Source: Nectonema munidae (taxonomy: Eukaryota; Nematomorpha; Nectonematoida; Nectonematidae). From it: DNA of 64,000 bases. Positions 37,341-52,300 of this stretch are shown here, one piece after another (the stretch's first letter is position 1; each line of letters begins with the position of its first letter). The position numbers were made by a program, and so were the translations under genes. The stretch spans positions 315,001 to 379,000 of the forward strand of contig JAUIRK010000905.1 of NCBI GenBank assembly GCA_030549495.1, read 5' to 3'. Under the pieces are notes generated by a model that worked only from the letters and a program-made list of their open reading frames with translations, searched no databases and had not been told where the DNA came from.

Positions 37341-40300
37341 GTACGCTTATTTAAATACACCACTAAAGTGTCCGAAAAATAAAGAAAAAAATAATTTTCC
37401 GACACTCATTTTTTCGTAGTTGCAAGAAAGGGGAATTAAACATTGTAAAAAATTTTCGATGAGGTGTACAGCTTATGGATCAGTTTTGACGCATTTTGTA
37501 TCAAATTAAAAAAGACCATTTGTTGTATCTTGTTATTTATTTATAATTGAACAAAATGAATTAATCAACAAAATTTACATTCACATTATCTACATCTAAT
37601 GAAAAAGAATCTTAATTTTCGGAATTAAAAAGCTTTCAGTGTCAAAGAAATTATTTTTTTCTTCATATTTGGGACACTCTAATAAACTTTGGGGCGGAGG
37701 AAAAGTTTCTCCTTGAAATTAAGGGCATTTTTTATAAAAAAAAAGATTTGGTTTCACTGCAAAAAAGTAGGACTCATAACTATATAAAGTAGTAATCATT
37801 ATTTATACATAATTTCACTACTAGTTATAGTAAGCATTAACCATAAATATAGTAAAATTACGATTATCATATTTTAAACTTTTTTTATGATTATTTTTTA
37901 ACGGTTATTTTTTACTACTGTGCATAGTAATTTTCGTCCTACTATCCGCAATTTACTACTTAATATTGTAAAATTATAGTAAGTTTACCACCCTTTTTCT
38001 ACTAATTCAAAAAGTTTTGACTTTTTTATGTTGTATTACCCAGAAAAACAAATAGATCTTTAGATAAAAACTCTTTGATGTAAATTTTAGATGAAGCATC
38101 AGTGACAATAAAAGTTAAAGCCCTTATTGATAGAAGATTTACCTATTTAAAAGAACTTTAGGTTTTGGATATTAATATTGGAATAAAATCTAAAAAAAAA
38201 CTTATAAATAATTTTTTTTAATTTTAATTTATAAATAGTAGAGATGTATCGGATATCGGCATCCCCATATGCAGATTATCCGCAAAAAAAATTACATCCT
38301 CTAATCATTTAAGTTTAAACATCCGCATCCGCAATTTTTAAACATTTCCTTTTTTCTATATACCGCAAAGTTTTTTTCTGGATTTTTAAATTTTTACTTT
38401 ATCCAAATTTTTTATGATAAGTATTTCTTTATGATAACGAAAATATACATTGGAATCTTCTCTTTAAATTTTCAATATAAAACTTGTGTTTGCTTAGAAT
38501 AGCATTTATGATATCCGCATTCGCTAAAAAATTAAATTTCACATCCGCATCCTCTGGGCTAGGATGTCAAATTTGATATCCGCATCCGCGCATATGATAT
38601 ATTTCTCATTCGATACATCTCTAGTTATATACAGAAAGAAAGGAATCTTCTTTCCGTGTAAGAGATCACAAAATTCATTTCGGTGAATGAAAACTTGCTA
38701 CAATTTACCATTTTTCAGTGTCATAATTAATTGTAAAGAAATTATTAATAAGTGTTGTGAATTTTAACTATATAAAAAATAATTAAATATTTTACCCTCT
38801 AATTTACTCTTCAAATATAGTAATATTAGTCGTGTAACTTTCTAGATCTGGATAAATACAACTTTATATTTAGTAAAAATTAACTTTACCACTTTTTAAT
38901 CAGATTTTGGTTTTTATGAAAGGCCCTTGCTCTTATTGTGTATAATCCCCTTCCTATCCAACCCAAAAGTGCCTTTATCCCATTTTTAATTTAATAAACA
39001 TTTTAGGATTGAAGTAAGTATATAACTTATGCTAGATTAAAAGTTAAACTAGTTAGATTTTTTGGTTAGTGTCTAAAAGTTTATTAGTTAATTAGCTAAA
39101 ATTTTATTTAGATAAATAAGTAAGCGCGAAAATAATTTATTTCAAAAGTATTTATTTCACAAAATTACGTTAAAAAAATTGCGATTAACAAACTATATAA
39201 AGGCAGACGAAAGGGGAAAAGAAAATAATCAGAAAATATTCATTCATAAAACCTTTTTTTCCACGCTAGTATATCAGGGTTGCAGAGTTGGGAGAAGGAG
39301 ATTGCTATTTATCAGCTATTTCGCCAGGATCTATCTTTCTTGTATCGTTCATAAAAAGGCAAAGGTTTTATTACCTTGACAATATTTTGCTACTAATCAT
39401 CTCTTATGAGGATTGTAAGTTTCTTATTGAACTTACAAATAATGAATCCTCATTATTAATAACTTATTAATAACTAATAAGTTTATTAGTTAATTAGCTA
39501 AAATTTTATTTAGGTAAATAAGTAAGCGCGAAAATAATTTATTTCAAAAGTATTTATTTCACAAAATTACGTTAAAAAAATTGCGATTAACAAACTATAT
39601 AAAGGCAGACGAAAGGGGAAAAGAAAATAATCAGAAAATATTCATTCATAAAACCTTTTTTTCCAGTCAATGTATCTAAGGTCTATCAACGCTAGTATAT
39701 CAGGGTTGCAGAGTTGGGAGAAGGAGATTGCTATTTATCAGCTATTTCGCCAGGATCTATCTTTCTTGTATCCTTCATAAAAAAGCAAAGGTTTTATTAC
39801 CTTGACAATATTTTGCTACTAATCATCTTTTATGAGGATTGTAAGTTTCTTATTGAATCCTTTATCTCGTTCGTTGAAGACAATACTTAACATGACTGAA
39901 TCAATAGCATGCCCAGTGCAATGAAAAATTTGTTTGGGAGTTATTTAGTTTTATTCACAAAATTAATTTTTTCAAGAAGATACTTCAAAAAAGCTGCAAA
40001 TTGTTCACTCCACTTTACCAGCACTTGTTCCTCACGACACGCGTCCAGACAATGCCGAGGATCTTTGGTTATATCTCGTATTACCCCTCAACGATTACCA
40101 ACACCTTTAAACGATTTTCTCCAATCTTTCAAGCTTTAAAGGCAAAATAAACCAATAAGGACTTATGGAAAAACGCTTAGAACCACTTGAATATGAACAT
40201 ACCTGTAAAGACGTCTTTTCCTGCCTTTTTCTGCCCCAAAGAAGCATGGAAGCGAAACTTGAAAATGATGCTAAAAATCCATATTGAAGAATAGGAGAGT

Positions 40301-43300
40301 TACGACTCCTCGATAGCCATTGCTGCAATCACAAGTGAAGATTCTTTGAACACAACATGAAGGATTTGGTTATTTAGAATTCTGAGGTTTTCAAACCAAG
40401 CACAACATATCATTCAATACGTAAGTTCTGAAGAAAATCCAAACAATTTTTTCTCAAGGATATGAAGAGCCAAGAAGAAAGGTTCTGTATATAAGGAGCT
40501 TACATTAAAAATACTTTAATGTGTGTTTTCTTTAACCTTTCATTATTTTTTCAATTTTTGATAATGTTTTGACAAGGGTTTGTATATTCCGTTCAATATC
40601 CATATACTAAATCTTAAAATTAGTAGATAATGTCCGTATTTAAGAGATTTTGACAAATCTTCGCTGTAGAGAGGTGAGCATTCAGTTATGGGCAACTCTT
40701 ATCCTTCTAAAAATCATTCATAAAACCTTTTTTTCCTGTGACAGATCACGTGGATGTCTGTCATAAGTGATAGAAATTGGATCAGATTGAGCACACAAGA
40801 AGCCATTTCAATCACTCAATAATAACCTTATAAATCCAAATTTCGTTGATTCAAGATCTTCGTAGGAAACGTGTTGAATAGATAACGCTACACTATGCAA
40901 ATAATGGCATACACCAGGGGTGGCCAACCTTTTTACATTACGCGCCAAATACCCTCTCTTCTAATGATGATGCCGCAAAAAAATTTGATTGCAATTTTAA
41001 ATCTTTAAAATGATCATAATCTTATGAAGAAAATTTTTATTTTCATTATTTTTATAAAACTGGCGAAAGGCTCTTTTATTAGCTCTAGTTTTTCTCTGTA
41101 TCAAAGACCTCAAAATAGATGAGTATAATTTAACCCATTTACGACCAATGTTCCCAAAGGGAACGCAGACGAACTCCCACTTTAAATGGAATTGAAAAAA
41201 AAGAAGCTAAATCGTCTGCTTTGCTTGGTCTTAACGTAGAAAGTCATGAAGGCGCCATTTTGGATTATACAATGCGCCAACTTTTGACGCAAGCGCTATG
41301 GATGAACAGCCCTACTATACACCTTCTAACTTCATTCATTATTTAAAGTATTTTTAAAATTGAACATGAAAATTGAGCCAAGCATCAAATCCACTCATTT
41401 CAAGGAAACTAGAGCACTGAAATGTGCACACAACTAAAAAGGAATATCTGCTATAGATGCTTGTGCTTTTTACATAAAGCGTGTTTATGATGTTTACGTA
41501 TACTCAGTCATTTCTTGCAAAGTCTGAAACATTTTAGTTATTTTGTGAAACAAATCATCTTTTCTTTCAGTTCTAATAGCATTAATCACTATGCATTTCG
41601 TGTAATGCCTGTTTAAACTTTAGTCATTTTCGTGTTTAACTAAATACAAAAATTACCTATATAATATATATATGTATGTGTGTGTGTGTGCGTTTGTTTC
41701 TGGTGAAAAAGTTTAAAATGATCATTTCTGTGTGTGTGTGTGTTAACACCATAGCAATTATGTGAATAAAGGATTCTATAGGAAAATGACTATGTATTGT
41801 AGCATGTACGGTACACCTTTTCATTGCCCACTAAATCAATAAATCAAATTACTGTTAATATTATTACTTTCTCTCATTCAAATTTGCCTTGAAATCATGA
41901 AAATTAAATTACACATTATTCAATTTGTTTTTCCTTTAAAAGAAATATTTGAGTTCTCTACTTCCACGCCAATAAGTATGTTTTAACTTACTTGTATGCT
42001 TCATTTTCATTTTCTCGTTTTCCATTGCCATTTGAAGAATTTGTACATCTTCCCATCAAAATGTCAGCTTTCTCTCCTAGAGTAAGTTTATCAGATCGCG
42101 ACATCTTTTACAGAAGTGTCCAAGCAAAATGCAGCTCAGGGGTGCCTAAAAATTTTAAACTGTTGGGCACATTGAAGTATACCAAGGGTTTAGCAACTCG
42201 CAATAAAATCCGTTTCAATGAAAATGTCAAAAAGACAAAGACATTAAATATCAACAGTTATGCTGCATACTTGTTAACACTCCTTTTCAATAATTTTGAG
42301 TAAATGGATGTGAAAGCACAAAACTTTCACATTTTAAGTCTACGCAACTTAGGTTAAAATAATTTTTTTAAATTTTAAGATGAAGCGATGACCACATAAA
42401 AAATTTGACGCGCCATATGTGTCCTGCTGGATGTATGCTGCCCAGTTTTGATGTAGCTCAATACGCTAATAAAATCACAAATATTTAAGCCCAAATCAAT
42501 TTATATTTCTTCAAACAATCTCATAACTGCAGTATATATTTGAACTAATATATCCTCACAAATAGCTATTATTTGTAATAGACCCTTCACGAATATTGTG
42601 TGCGGGAGGGGGGTGTCTCTTAAATTTGTAAATGATTGATTAATTTATTGATACTAAATTGAGAACATTACATTTTTTAATTCTCACTAATTCACCCACT
42701 AAATGAGTTTTATATATACGAGCGTTTTTATTCCCTACTCCTAAATTTTCATCGTAGTGACTGACTTGTAATGTGTATGCAGATATCGTTGTGCTATTGA
42801 AACACATAATTACGTCTATATTTCACCATGAGCTCTAACCGTACACATTCCACAATCTACAAGACCGAGTTTGGCTATTCGATCCTGATTAGTTATATTT
42901 TGGGTGTTCACCTGTTAGCCAATTCGGATTTCGAAATCTGCGCATTAAGCCTGAAACTCCACAACCTAGTCTTCATCAAAATATTATAGGATATAACAGG
43001 ATTAATAATTGTACATTTGCGTTCTATGAATATATCGACAGCAAAATTAAGTAAAATACAGTATTTAAAGAAAGTTTTCAAACGACACCAATAAAAATAA
43101 GTGAGTAAAATGGATGCTCTTATCTTAAGTATCAATTTGGTACCTACATTTGCTACATTGTCTGCCAAATGTCTTCTGGCCAAATACCGATTTGCCAAAA
43201 GTTGGTCGCCCAAAAGTCATTCGGCTATATGCCCTAAAGCTCATTCCCTTTGGCGTCGCAATAAAAATAACGCACCCAAATGCGGTGTTATTAAAAATAT

Positions 43301-46300
43301 TTCTTACCTGATTTTCCCTTGTTGATAGTAATACACCCGAAAACAAACACAAATTATTTAATGGTGGAGCATATAAGCCATAAAAGATCAAAGTCTGCTC
43401 GATACGTTCACTCCAAAAAGGATTCAGAACTGAGTCGCCGAAGATACAACTCCTTGGGAGTAGAAAGAAAAAATTTTGCGCTCAAGAGCCACGTGAATGA
43501 AAATGAAGTGGAAAGAGTTCGAAATTTCATCACTGTCAAAAACAAAGTTATTAACGCTGGAGACACCTACAGGTACGCGTTGCATATTTTTAAATGTTAT
43601 CCCCGCCTTCCCAACAGATAGAAAGGCTGCTTTTCATCAAACGACAAGATATCTCTCCCTTGAACTAGAACTCCTAAAAATTCTAGCCAATTGTAAAGAA
43701 ACAAATAAGAGAGCCGGTAGCTGTGAGATTAGCAAATCAAATAAATCATGCCCCAATTTGAAAATAAACCTTACATTTCCTTTTGTGTACACCTAATTCT
43801 TTAAAACAAAAAACGTTCGTTTACATTTTTTACCATTTCGAAAACGTATGAGTAAAATGCAAACCTCCTATAAGGCCAAGAACAATGAGACTTTTGAAAT
43901 AGCAAAGATCTTTTTATCACTTTTTACACTTTATTTGTTTTACGGATGCTAATAAAAATCTTAGGATTATGTTTTAGGCATATAGTTTTTATTATACAAG
44001 CAAGTCTTCTAGAATTTGGAGTGATGTATGTTCGTTCTAGAACGGTGAATTTCATTCAACCGCTCATATATTTGCTATTCATATTTTCCCCAATTTGCGT
44101 TAGAGTTGACAAGAGCTCAACCAATTTCAAAATGGGCCTTAATGTGCAAAATTTTGGAAACATATTCTCGGCGTTGGGATTAGTGTAGAATTAGCATTAG
44201 TACTAGAGTTAGTCTTAGCGCAATCGAACATACATACAATTACATATACATTATTTGACATTCTAGACATAAACTTTCCTATTTTTTGTATTAATACACG
44301 CCTGACACAAAACATCTAGGCATACATCACACATTTACATACCCGAATACATATATTCTACATACACATTGACATTAGTAGACACCATACACTGAAATAC
44401 TTAAATCTCAAAAACAGCGGTATAGCCCAGTCCTCTATTACTAGCATTACTTACCCTTGCGCCATTACATTTCCATTTTGTTACACTTGCACGATCTTAC
44501 ACTTAGTCTACCTTGCACTTGTTCTCTCTTACATTTGCTCTATATAAAGATGCGCAAATGTCAAATGGCGCAAATAAAACTGCGCAGGTGTAAGTGGCGC
44601 AAATGGACAATTTTCATGCATAAAATCTCGGTCTTTTAGCAAAGTAGAACTTATATATCGAATTTGAAAGAAAGTCTATCATAACAGTGTTTTGAAGAAC
44701 GAATTTGTAAATTAGAGAAGTTAAAAAATTTATTTAAAGTTTATATTTTCAAATAGTTGGATATTTTTTTAATAAAAACTACTTTTACCAAGGTTACTAT
44801 AATAAAACTGCGTACCTACTATAATAAAAACTACTTTTACCAAGGTTATTACCAAGGTTATTTTACATTACCTTGGTAAAAGTAGTTTTAATTAAAAAAA
44901 TATCCAACTATTTGAAAATATAAACTTTAAATAAATTTTTTAACTTCTCTAATTTACAAATTCGTTCTTCAAAACACTGTTATGATAGACTTTCTTTCAA
45001 ATTCGATATATAAGTTCTACTTTGCTAAAAGACCGAGATTTTATGCATGAAAATTGTCCATTTGCGCCACTTACACCTGCGCAGTTTTATTTGCGCCATT
45101 TGACATTTGCGCATCTTTATATAGAGCAAATGTAAGAGAGAACAAGTGCAAGGTAGACTAAGTGTAAGATCGTGCAAGTGTAACAAAATGGAAATGTAAT
45201 GGCGCAAGGGTAAGTAATGCTAGTAATAGAGGACTGTTATGCACATATTGCTTATATCAACATATTTTTTCTTTCCTTAACTTTCAACGAAATATATTGA
45301 AATATTTTTTATTAATCATATTTGGGGGCTTTTTAAATTTGTCTTTAAATTCTTGTATCTGCTTTATCATGATGTTGATATGATAATACAATTTTTACAG
45401 TAAAAAATGTTTAAAAATACTGCTCTAACAGACACAATCAAGAAGGGAAATCACATATCTGTAAAATAAAGATGTCTAGGTGCCTGTGTGGTAAAATTGG
45501 AAAAGATCATCTGAGAAACGAAACAGTATTAAAAAAATCGGAAGTTACTACCATAAAAGACAACATTAGAAAAGCTAGACTCGAAGAGAAGCAATGAAGT
45601 ATATGTTGGAAGAAGAATCCTAGAAATGCTACCACCAGCTAAAAGAAAGCATGGAAGACCAATGCAAAGATGGTTGGGTTGTGTAAAGGACATGCAGAGG
45701 GTCCCACAGAGGAGATAATTCCCGTAGGACAAAATCCTATATGGACAATTCGTCTGTGACAAATTTAAAGTCATCTTTTAATTAAGATGTAAGCAAAAAG
45801 TCACAGTAATAATTTGATTGTTTTAAACAAGAGTGGAAGTAGAGTGATTTCTAAATGTAAATTACGTAAAAAGATTTAGTTGAATTAAATATTAAAGCGA
45901 AAAAATTTTGCTTTCTTTGAAAAATACTAATAAAAAACTGATATATTATTAAAACATTCAAACATCTAGGACGCGAGATCAAGTCCTATGTGGGGTAGGG
46001 GTTGAAGAAAAGAGCTAATAACAAGGATTTAGTGAATTAACTGAAATAGGGTTTGTTGGATAAATGAATAAATTATTATTATAATAATTCACCCATAGAA
46101 TTAATAATATCGAAAAGAAATATATTTTAGAAACCTTCAGCTGTATCTAATGTCAATGAATAGCACACAAAAATGCTAATGCTGAGAAGCAAAAGTTAGT
46201 TGGTTCAACTAATTTATCTATTCAAATTAAGGCTTGAAGGTTTTACTAATCGCGTTATTCGTTTGAAGCTTTAGATCAGTTAAAAAACTATATGTTTGAG

Positions 46301-49300
46301 TTAAGAAGATTCTTAATTCATTGAAATAACTAAATTAGTTATTTTTCAACTTTATATTTTTATTTTTTTTATAAAAATATATAATAATTTGATTTAAAAA
46401 AATAAATATTTGTTTACATATATTCCAAAATGAAGAGAGCAACTATATTCTCAAGATGAAATAAAAAGCCATTTATTTATGAATGGAGATATCATATATT
46501 CACTTGAATTAACTTTATATATCAAGTAAATTAACTCAACCAATTTGTGGTATACAAATAAGCTAACTAATAGTAAAACAGCTCAATCAAGTAACTTTTT
46601 TTTATCAGTGAAGTAAAAATTGGGTTGGTACATCTTGAAAGTAAAAAAAGATTCTTAAAAAGAATCTCAAATATTAAGCAGGGTTGCTAAGTTGATATTT
46701 TTTAAGACAAATTACTAAAACTGACTTTTTTTCAATTTTATGTGGCTCAAGAATTTTGGTTTATTTTGTTGTTTTCGGCTTTTTTCAATATACTTAGTTT
46801 AAAAAATGTTTTTTTTAATTTTTCATTCGACTTAAACTAAAAAGATATAACTTTAATATAAAATTATACACTAAAAAATATTTTTGTAAAATATCTTTCT
46901 CTTAGTTTATTTTGTTTTAACTTAAATATGTCTTCAAAAAATAGAAAGTAAGTATAAAAGATATTTATAGTGCAAAAAAGCTGAAGAGGATGTGAGTCTG
47001 CATTCTGTAAACTTTGTCATGGCACAATTTTACCAAGAATCAGTAATCCTTCGAATCTTGAAAACTCCAAAAAACATAAAGCAGAAAAACCATCTCAACA
47101 TCAAACGGCACTCAATGTAAAAATCAGTCCCAGGCTGAATAACGATCAAGTTAAAAAGCCAAGCTTCAAATTGTCGCAAGTATGACTTGTAATTGTGCCA
47201 TTCGTACAATTGATCGCTTCAGTGAAATCATAACAACATATGGAGAAAGAAGTACATTAGGACATAATTTACATTGAAAGAAATGTGCATGCCATTAAGC
47301 ACGTTATTCCACCTTTATTGAAATCCCAACTTGTAGATGATTTTCAGTACACCAAATAAACTGTAAATAGATGAATCTACAGATATTTTTAACAAAAAAT
47401 ATCTTTATGTTTTAGTTCGAATTTACAGTAGTAAACAGAAGGAAATATTAATGGGATTTTTAGGGTTTGATAAGAAAACATGTTCAATTTGATTGACAAA
47501 GAAATCAAAAAATGTCTTTCTAATTGTGTTGGTTTTGCATCAGACGCAGCTTTAAACATAGTGGGTTGCAACTACTCTGTCTAGCCTAGGCTAAAAGTTG
47601 TTTCTATTTTTGCGTACAACTCACATGTGTCTTTGGCACATTCGATTCAACACGCACTTTCCAAACTTCCATCAAATATTGAATTTTTGCTTTCAGAAAT
47701 ACCACAGTGGTTTTGCCATAATGAATTGAGAAGAGGAGAATACAGAGAATTCTTTAAAGAATGAACGCTAGTTCAGAAATCGAGCCAACACAAACTGCTC
47801 CTCTTCCTTCTGAAAAATTGTCCATTATTCAATGGCTTGTAAGTCGCAAAATCCTGTTTAACATTTTGCCTAACTGGAATGAATTAACGGCATATTTTAC
47901 ATATGCCGAGTCAAATCAGTCAAAATTTGACATAAAAGATAAAGCAAAACTTTTGAAGGAAATGAAAGATCTTGGACATAAAAAAATTCTTGTTTTTGTG
48001 TTTCCACTGGCTCTTGTACAAGAATTCGAAAAGTTGACCAGCTTTATTCAGCTGGTCTGTATAAATTATATCAACAACTTTTCTTGCATCATAGAAGCCT
48101 TTAAGAAAGATTGTATGATTCTCATGGTAATTAAAAAAACTGGGAATTTTTAAAAGACTGCAATGAATTTATACATCTAAACAACAATAATAATCAAGCT
48201 CATTCAGAATTGAAAATCATTAAACAAAAATGCGTATTTGTGCTGGAAGAAGCTTTAAAACAAGTTACATGTAGATTTACTTCCTTCAGGAAAAGGTGCT
48301 TTTTGAAATTTATCAAAAATAAATCGTATGAGTATTTTGAAACAGTTTTCAAGAACTTTGTTTAAAGATTTGCCTTTTTTACATCTTTTAGATGATAATA
48401 ATATCAACATTGTTGCAGAAGAATACAGGAAATTGTCATTTGTTGATTGTAAAGAAGAAATCCCATTCAGTGAACAATTCTGGATTAACGTGCTTCAGAA
48501 TTCGGTTTTTAAGGAGCTTGCCACTTTTGCTCTTACTTGCTTGACAACTCTTGTAAGTAATGCCGTGGTTGAAAGAATATTTTATTTTGTGTCTTCAATC
48601 AAAACAAAAGCAAGAAATAGAATGAAGTTAAGTCTTCTTGATGCTATTGTTCGAATTAGAACAGAGCTGACGCTTTCAAACAAATGCTGTAAAGATTTTA
48701 TTCCAACTTCAAGAGTGTTAAATGAATTCACATTTAATAAACTTTATGCTGCATACTCAACTTGTTCCAGTGATGAAATAGATGTACAAATTTTTCATGG
48801 GTAAAGGGTAAGTATTATAAAGTGTTATCATAAAAAATGTAATTTTGTTTGTGAGTGTAAGAATATTAATACATTTTTGTTTTTCATATTTTTGATTTTT
48901 TTATATATTATAGACCAGCGTTTTTCAAAGTGTGGGTCTCGACCCTTCAGTGGGTCGCGTGAAAAATAAAATGGCTCGTCACAAAAAAGATGCTGAATAA
49001 ATGAACGTAGTGAACAAAGTTTGTCTTATTACACCTAAGTATTATGGGTCGCGATGCAAACTGTGGTTCTTGCTTTAGGTCCAAGTAAAAAAAGTTTGAA
49101 AACCGCTGATGTAGACCATTTAAATTTATTTGAATTTTTGGCTCTTTTCATATTGACTTTTAGCGTAGAATAAAATATTCTACTTGACAACTCTGATTTT
49201 AAGCGCAGACAAAAGCTCAAATAAATTACTTAGGTTGTTAGGCATTGTGGTCGTTTCGCCAGTTGCTAGTTTTGATATAAAAAATAATTTTAGAAAACAA

Positions 49301-52300
49301 AAAAAGTATAAATTCAACATGATAATTTGAAGCTCTGTAATAATTGTACACTAGGTAGGTAGGTATGTTGGAAATCGATTGTAGCTTGAAATAACACTAT
49401 ACTTGTGAATGTAGAAGCAACTCAGAAAGTAGCAATCAAATTGAAGAAAATAACATCATTGTGGAAAACGAAAAGAACATCAGTGTTTACATACATGGTA
49501 GTGTTGGAGTGGGAAAGAGTTCTCTGATTGGCCAATTTTTAACTTCGGAGTACTTGGTTCTATCTGAAAGTATATCAGGTAAAGGATTTCATAGTACAAT
49601 CTCTCTGCACTAACACAAACGCTTTCTTTTCTAGACGAAAATGTGTATTCTGTCATCGTGGTTCTCAATGAAAATAGATTTCGAATAGAATTTCACAAAA
49701 TTGACAATATCAAATCTGCAGTAAGTTTTCATCATTTTTTATCCTTACGCACTTGATATGCTTTGCCAACTCGTAAAACTTTTAGACTAATCCAGAGTTA
49801 GGCAAAGTGAGCTCTCCGGAACACAGGGGTTCCACCAAAGAGTGATTAGGATTGGGTGAAAACGTTCAAAGTGTAAAATGTTCATTCTCAATGTTAGTAG
49901 ATAACTTCTAAAAAATAGTTGTCAACTAATGTAGATTGCTCTATTATATAATATTAAACGTTTATCCGTTTGGCCTATACGTTCAGAAGTCGATAGCCTA
50001 TAAGAAAACAAATGAAGAAAAATAAATTATATTACGACCACACATAAAATTATCAGAACGTGCGGTTCTCCAAAATATTTTTCAACCAAAAAGGGTTCCC
50101 AGTCTGAAAAAGTTTGGTAAACCCTAATCTAATGTAACCATTTAGTTGGAGATTTGCACTACTGGATTCCTGCTGAGAACAGATTTTAGTTCCATCCAAA
50201 TTTCTTTTGAAAAAACTGAAAATGATCACTTTTAAGTGATGTCCACTATGGTTATGACTTTTTTATTTTTCTTTTCCTGTATAATAATTAGATGAACTTT
50301 TTTTTAAAATACTCGAAAAAAAGAAAAACTTATTCATATAATTAAAAAAGTTCACCCCGCGTGCCAAAAAAATGATCCATATTCCAATAATCTCCCTTCC
50401 TTTTCAAGATCATCAACATTTGTCATGTTTTTTAGGAAAAAAGTTTTTAACTATTACCAAAATGAATTTAATTTTAATACTTTGTAATACATTAAAAAAA
50501 TTAAACACAAATAAATAAAAAAATTTTAAAAATTTATTTAATCAATATTTAACAAAATAAATCTTGCTCCAATTTTTTCTTTTTTTTTGCAAATATAGTA
50601 TAGTTCTTGAAGGCATTTTATTGCACGCTCTGCGCATTGATTAGTTCTTGCTACATTCAGTAATGAACTTTCTTGACTCCAAAACTTTTTTACCGTATTG
50701 AGTGCTTTTTGACAAAAAAACAAACTATTACACAACTCTTGAAAGCTGTCTTTGTTAAATTTTTGATCACTAAACCAATATTTTGCCCATTTGTATGCAA
50801 TGAACTGACATGTTTTAAGTAAACTTTCTCTTTTTTCAGATAGAAGAATATAAGCTAGCAAAACTATTATAGCTCTAGAGTTCCATCTTGCATTGCTTAA
50901 ATTAGGTATTTTTTGAAAACGTATCTTTGGAAACTCTTTATTACTTTCGAAATAAATAAAAACTTGAACCAAATGATATAAAAACTTCATATCATCTTTC
51001 CATTTTTGAACTTGTTCAAGTTCTTTCAACCCATTCCGAAAATTTTCTTTCAAAAGTTCATACTTACTTAATACTTTAGATACAAAAAAAGTAATCAACG
51101 TTTGGAGAGCTATTTTTGTTCCCAAATTCTTGATCCATAACTAAACGTAGAACTCTGTCAAGGATATGATGCTGACAAGCAATAAATTGGGGTTCTTCAA
51201 AACCTTTTTCAACGAATTTTCTTTGCAATTGAACAATGACACCATTTTTATTACCAGTGTTAACATTGGTAGTATCTGCTATAATAATTTTTATGTTCTC
51301 CCATATATTAAATTCATCAATAGATTTTAAAATTTCTTTAACAATTGTGCTTGACTTTCCATCTGAAAGCTGTAATGCTTTCAATTTGATTTCTTTTTTT
51401 TTCGTTTTTTAAAACAAGAACTTGATATTCTTGATCAAAAATTCGCTTTCCATCAAAGTGAAGACACCAATTTTCGAGGCAAAGGGTATTTTTTAACATT
51501 TTTTCTATTCTGTAGGCTTTTTTGAATATTGCTCTATAAATGGCTGAATGAGATTGATTTCTGATAGTACTATCATGTTGACGAAAAAAATCATATACTT
51601 TTGAAGCTTTAGTAGTTGATAGTTTTAAATTAGTTACTAAATCGATTGCTGTCTTTGTTTTCTGGTATTGTTTGTAGTTTATTTTGTTTTCAACGAAGTA
51701 ATCAGGATCTTTTGTCGCTGAAGAAGAATCTGAGTCTACCTTCAGTTCAGATTGAGAATTTTGAATTAATAAGTTTGAATTGTTTTTGTGTTTTATTCTT
51801 TTTGATGGATGAATTGTATTGATGCTGGCAGCTTTGTTGGTTGTGTATCCAATTTTTCCTTCACTTTCGATTTGAAGCTTGTACACTTTTAAGCCTGCTG
51901 TATACAATCGATAAATGATATTCTCCGAAATGACTATTCTAGCCCATTTTCTTTAATGTGTTGCATTCGTATTTGCAACTCTAGTTTTTGGTTGAGTTAG
52001 AATTACTGCCTCCTTCACTTAACCTCAAATATTTCGATTAAGTTAATATCTATCTTACTCCATGTTAGTGTAAAATTATTGTGTTTCCCCATAGATAAAA
52101 TTTCTATGCGTTTGTATACGCATATTTGTATATACAAAATTTGTATCGCAGATCAATGGATTAGGTTTGTTTTTTTAGTAAGAAAAATATTTATTTCATT
52201 TCGAAGCTTAAAGATTCGAAATAAAACTTTACCCCAACTGAGCCATCTTACGGCTGTGTAAAAAGGCACGTCTAAAAATTCTGAATCAACATCTTCAAGA

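Noticed and set aside
39179-39470. GEGDCYLSAIS resembling an OTU protease active-site motif
   Set aside because: Single short match, no His motif downstream, stops nearby, and inside a duplicated non-coding unit.
44457-45207. Two identical 60-residue frames on opposite strands
   Set aside because: They are identical because they lie in the two arms of the palindrome. No domain or start context supports a gene.
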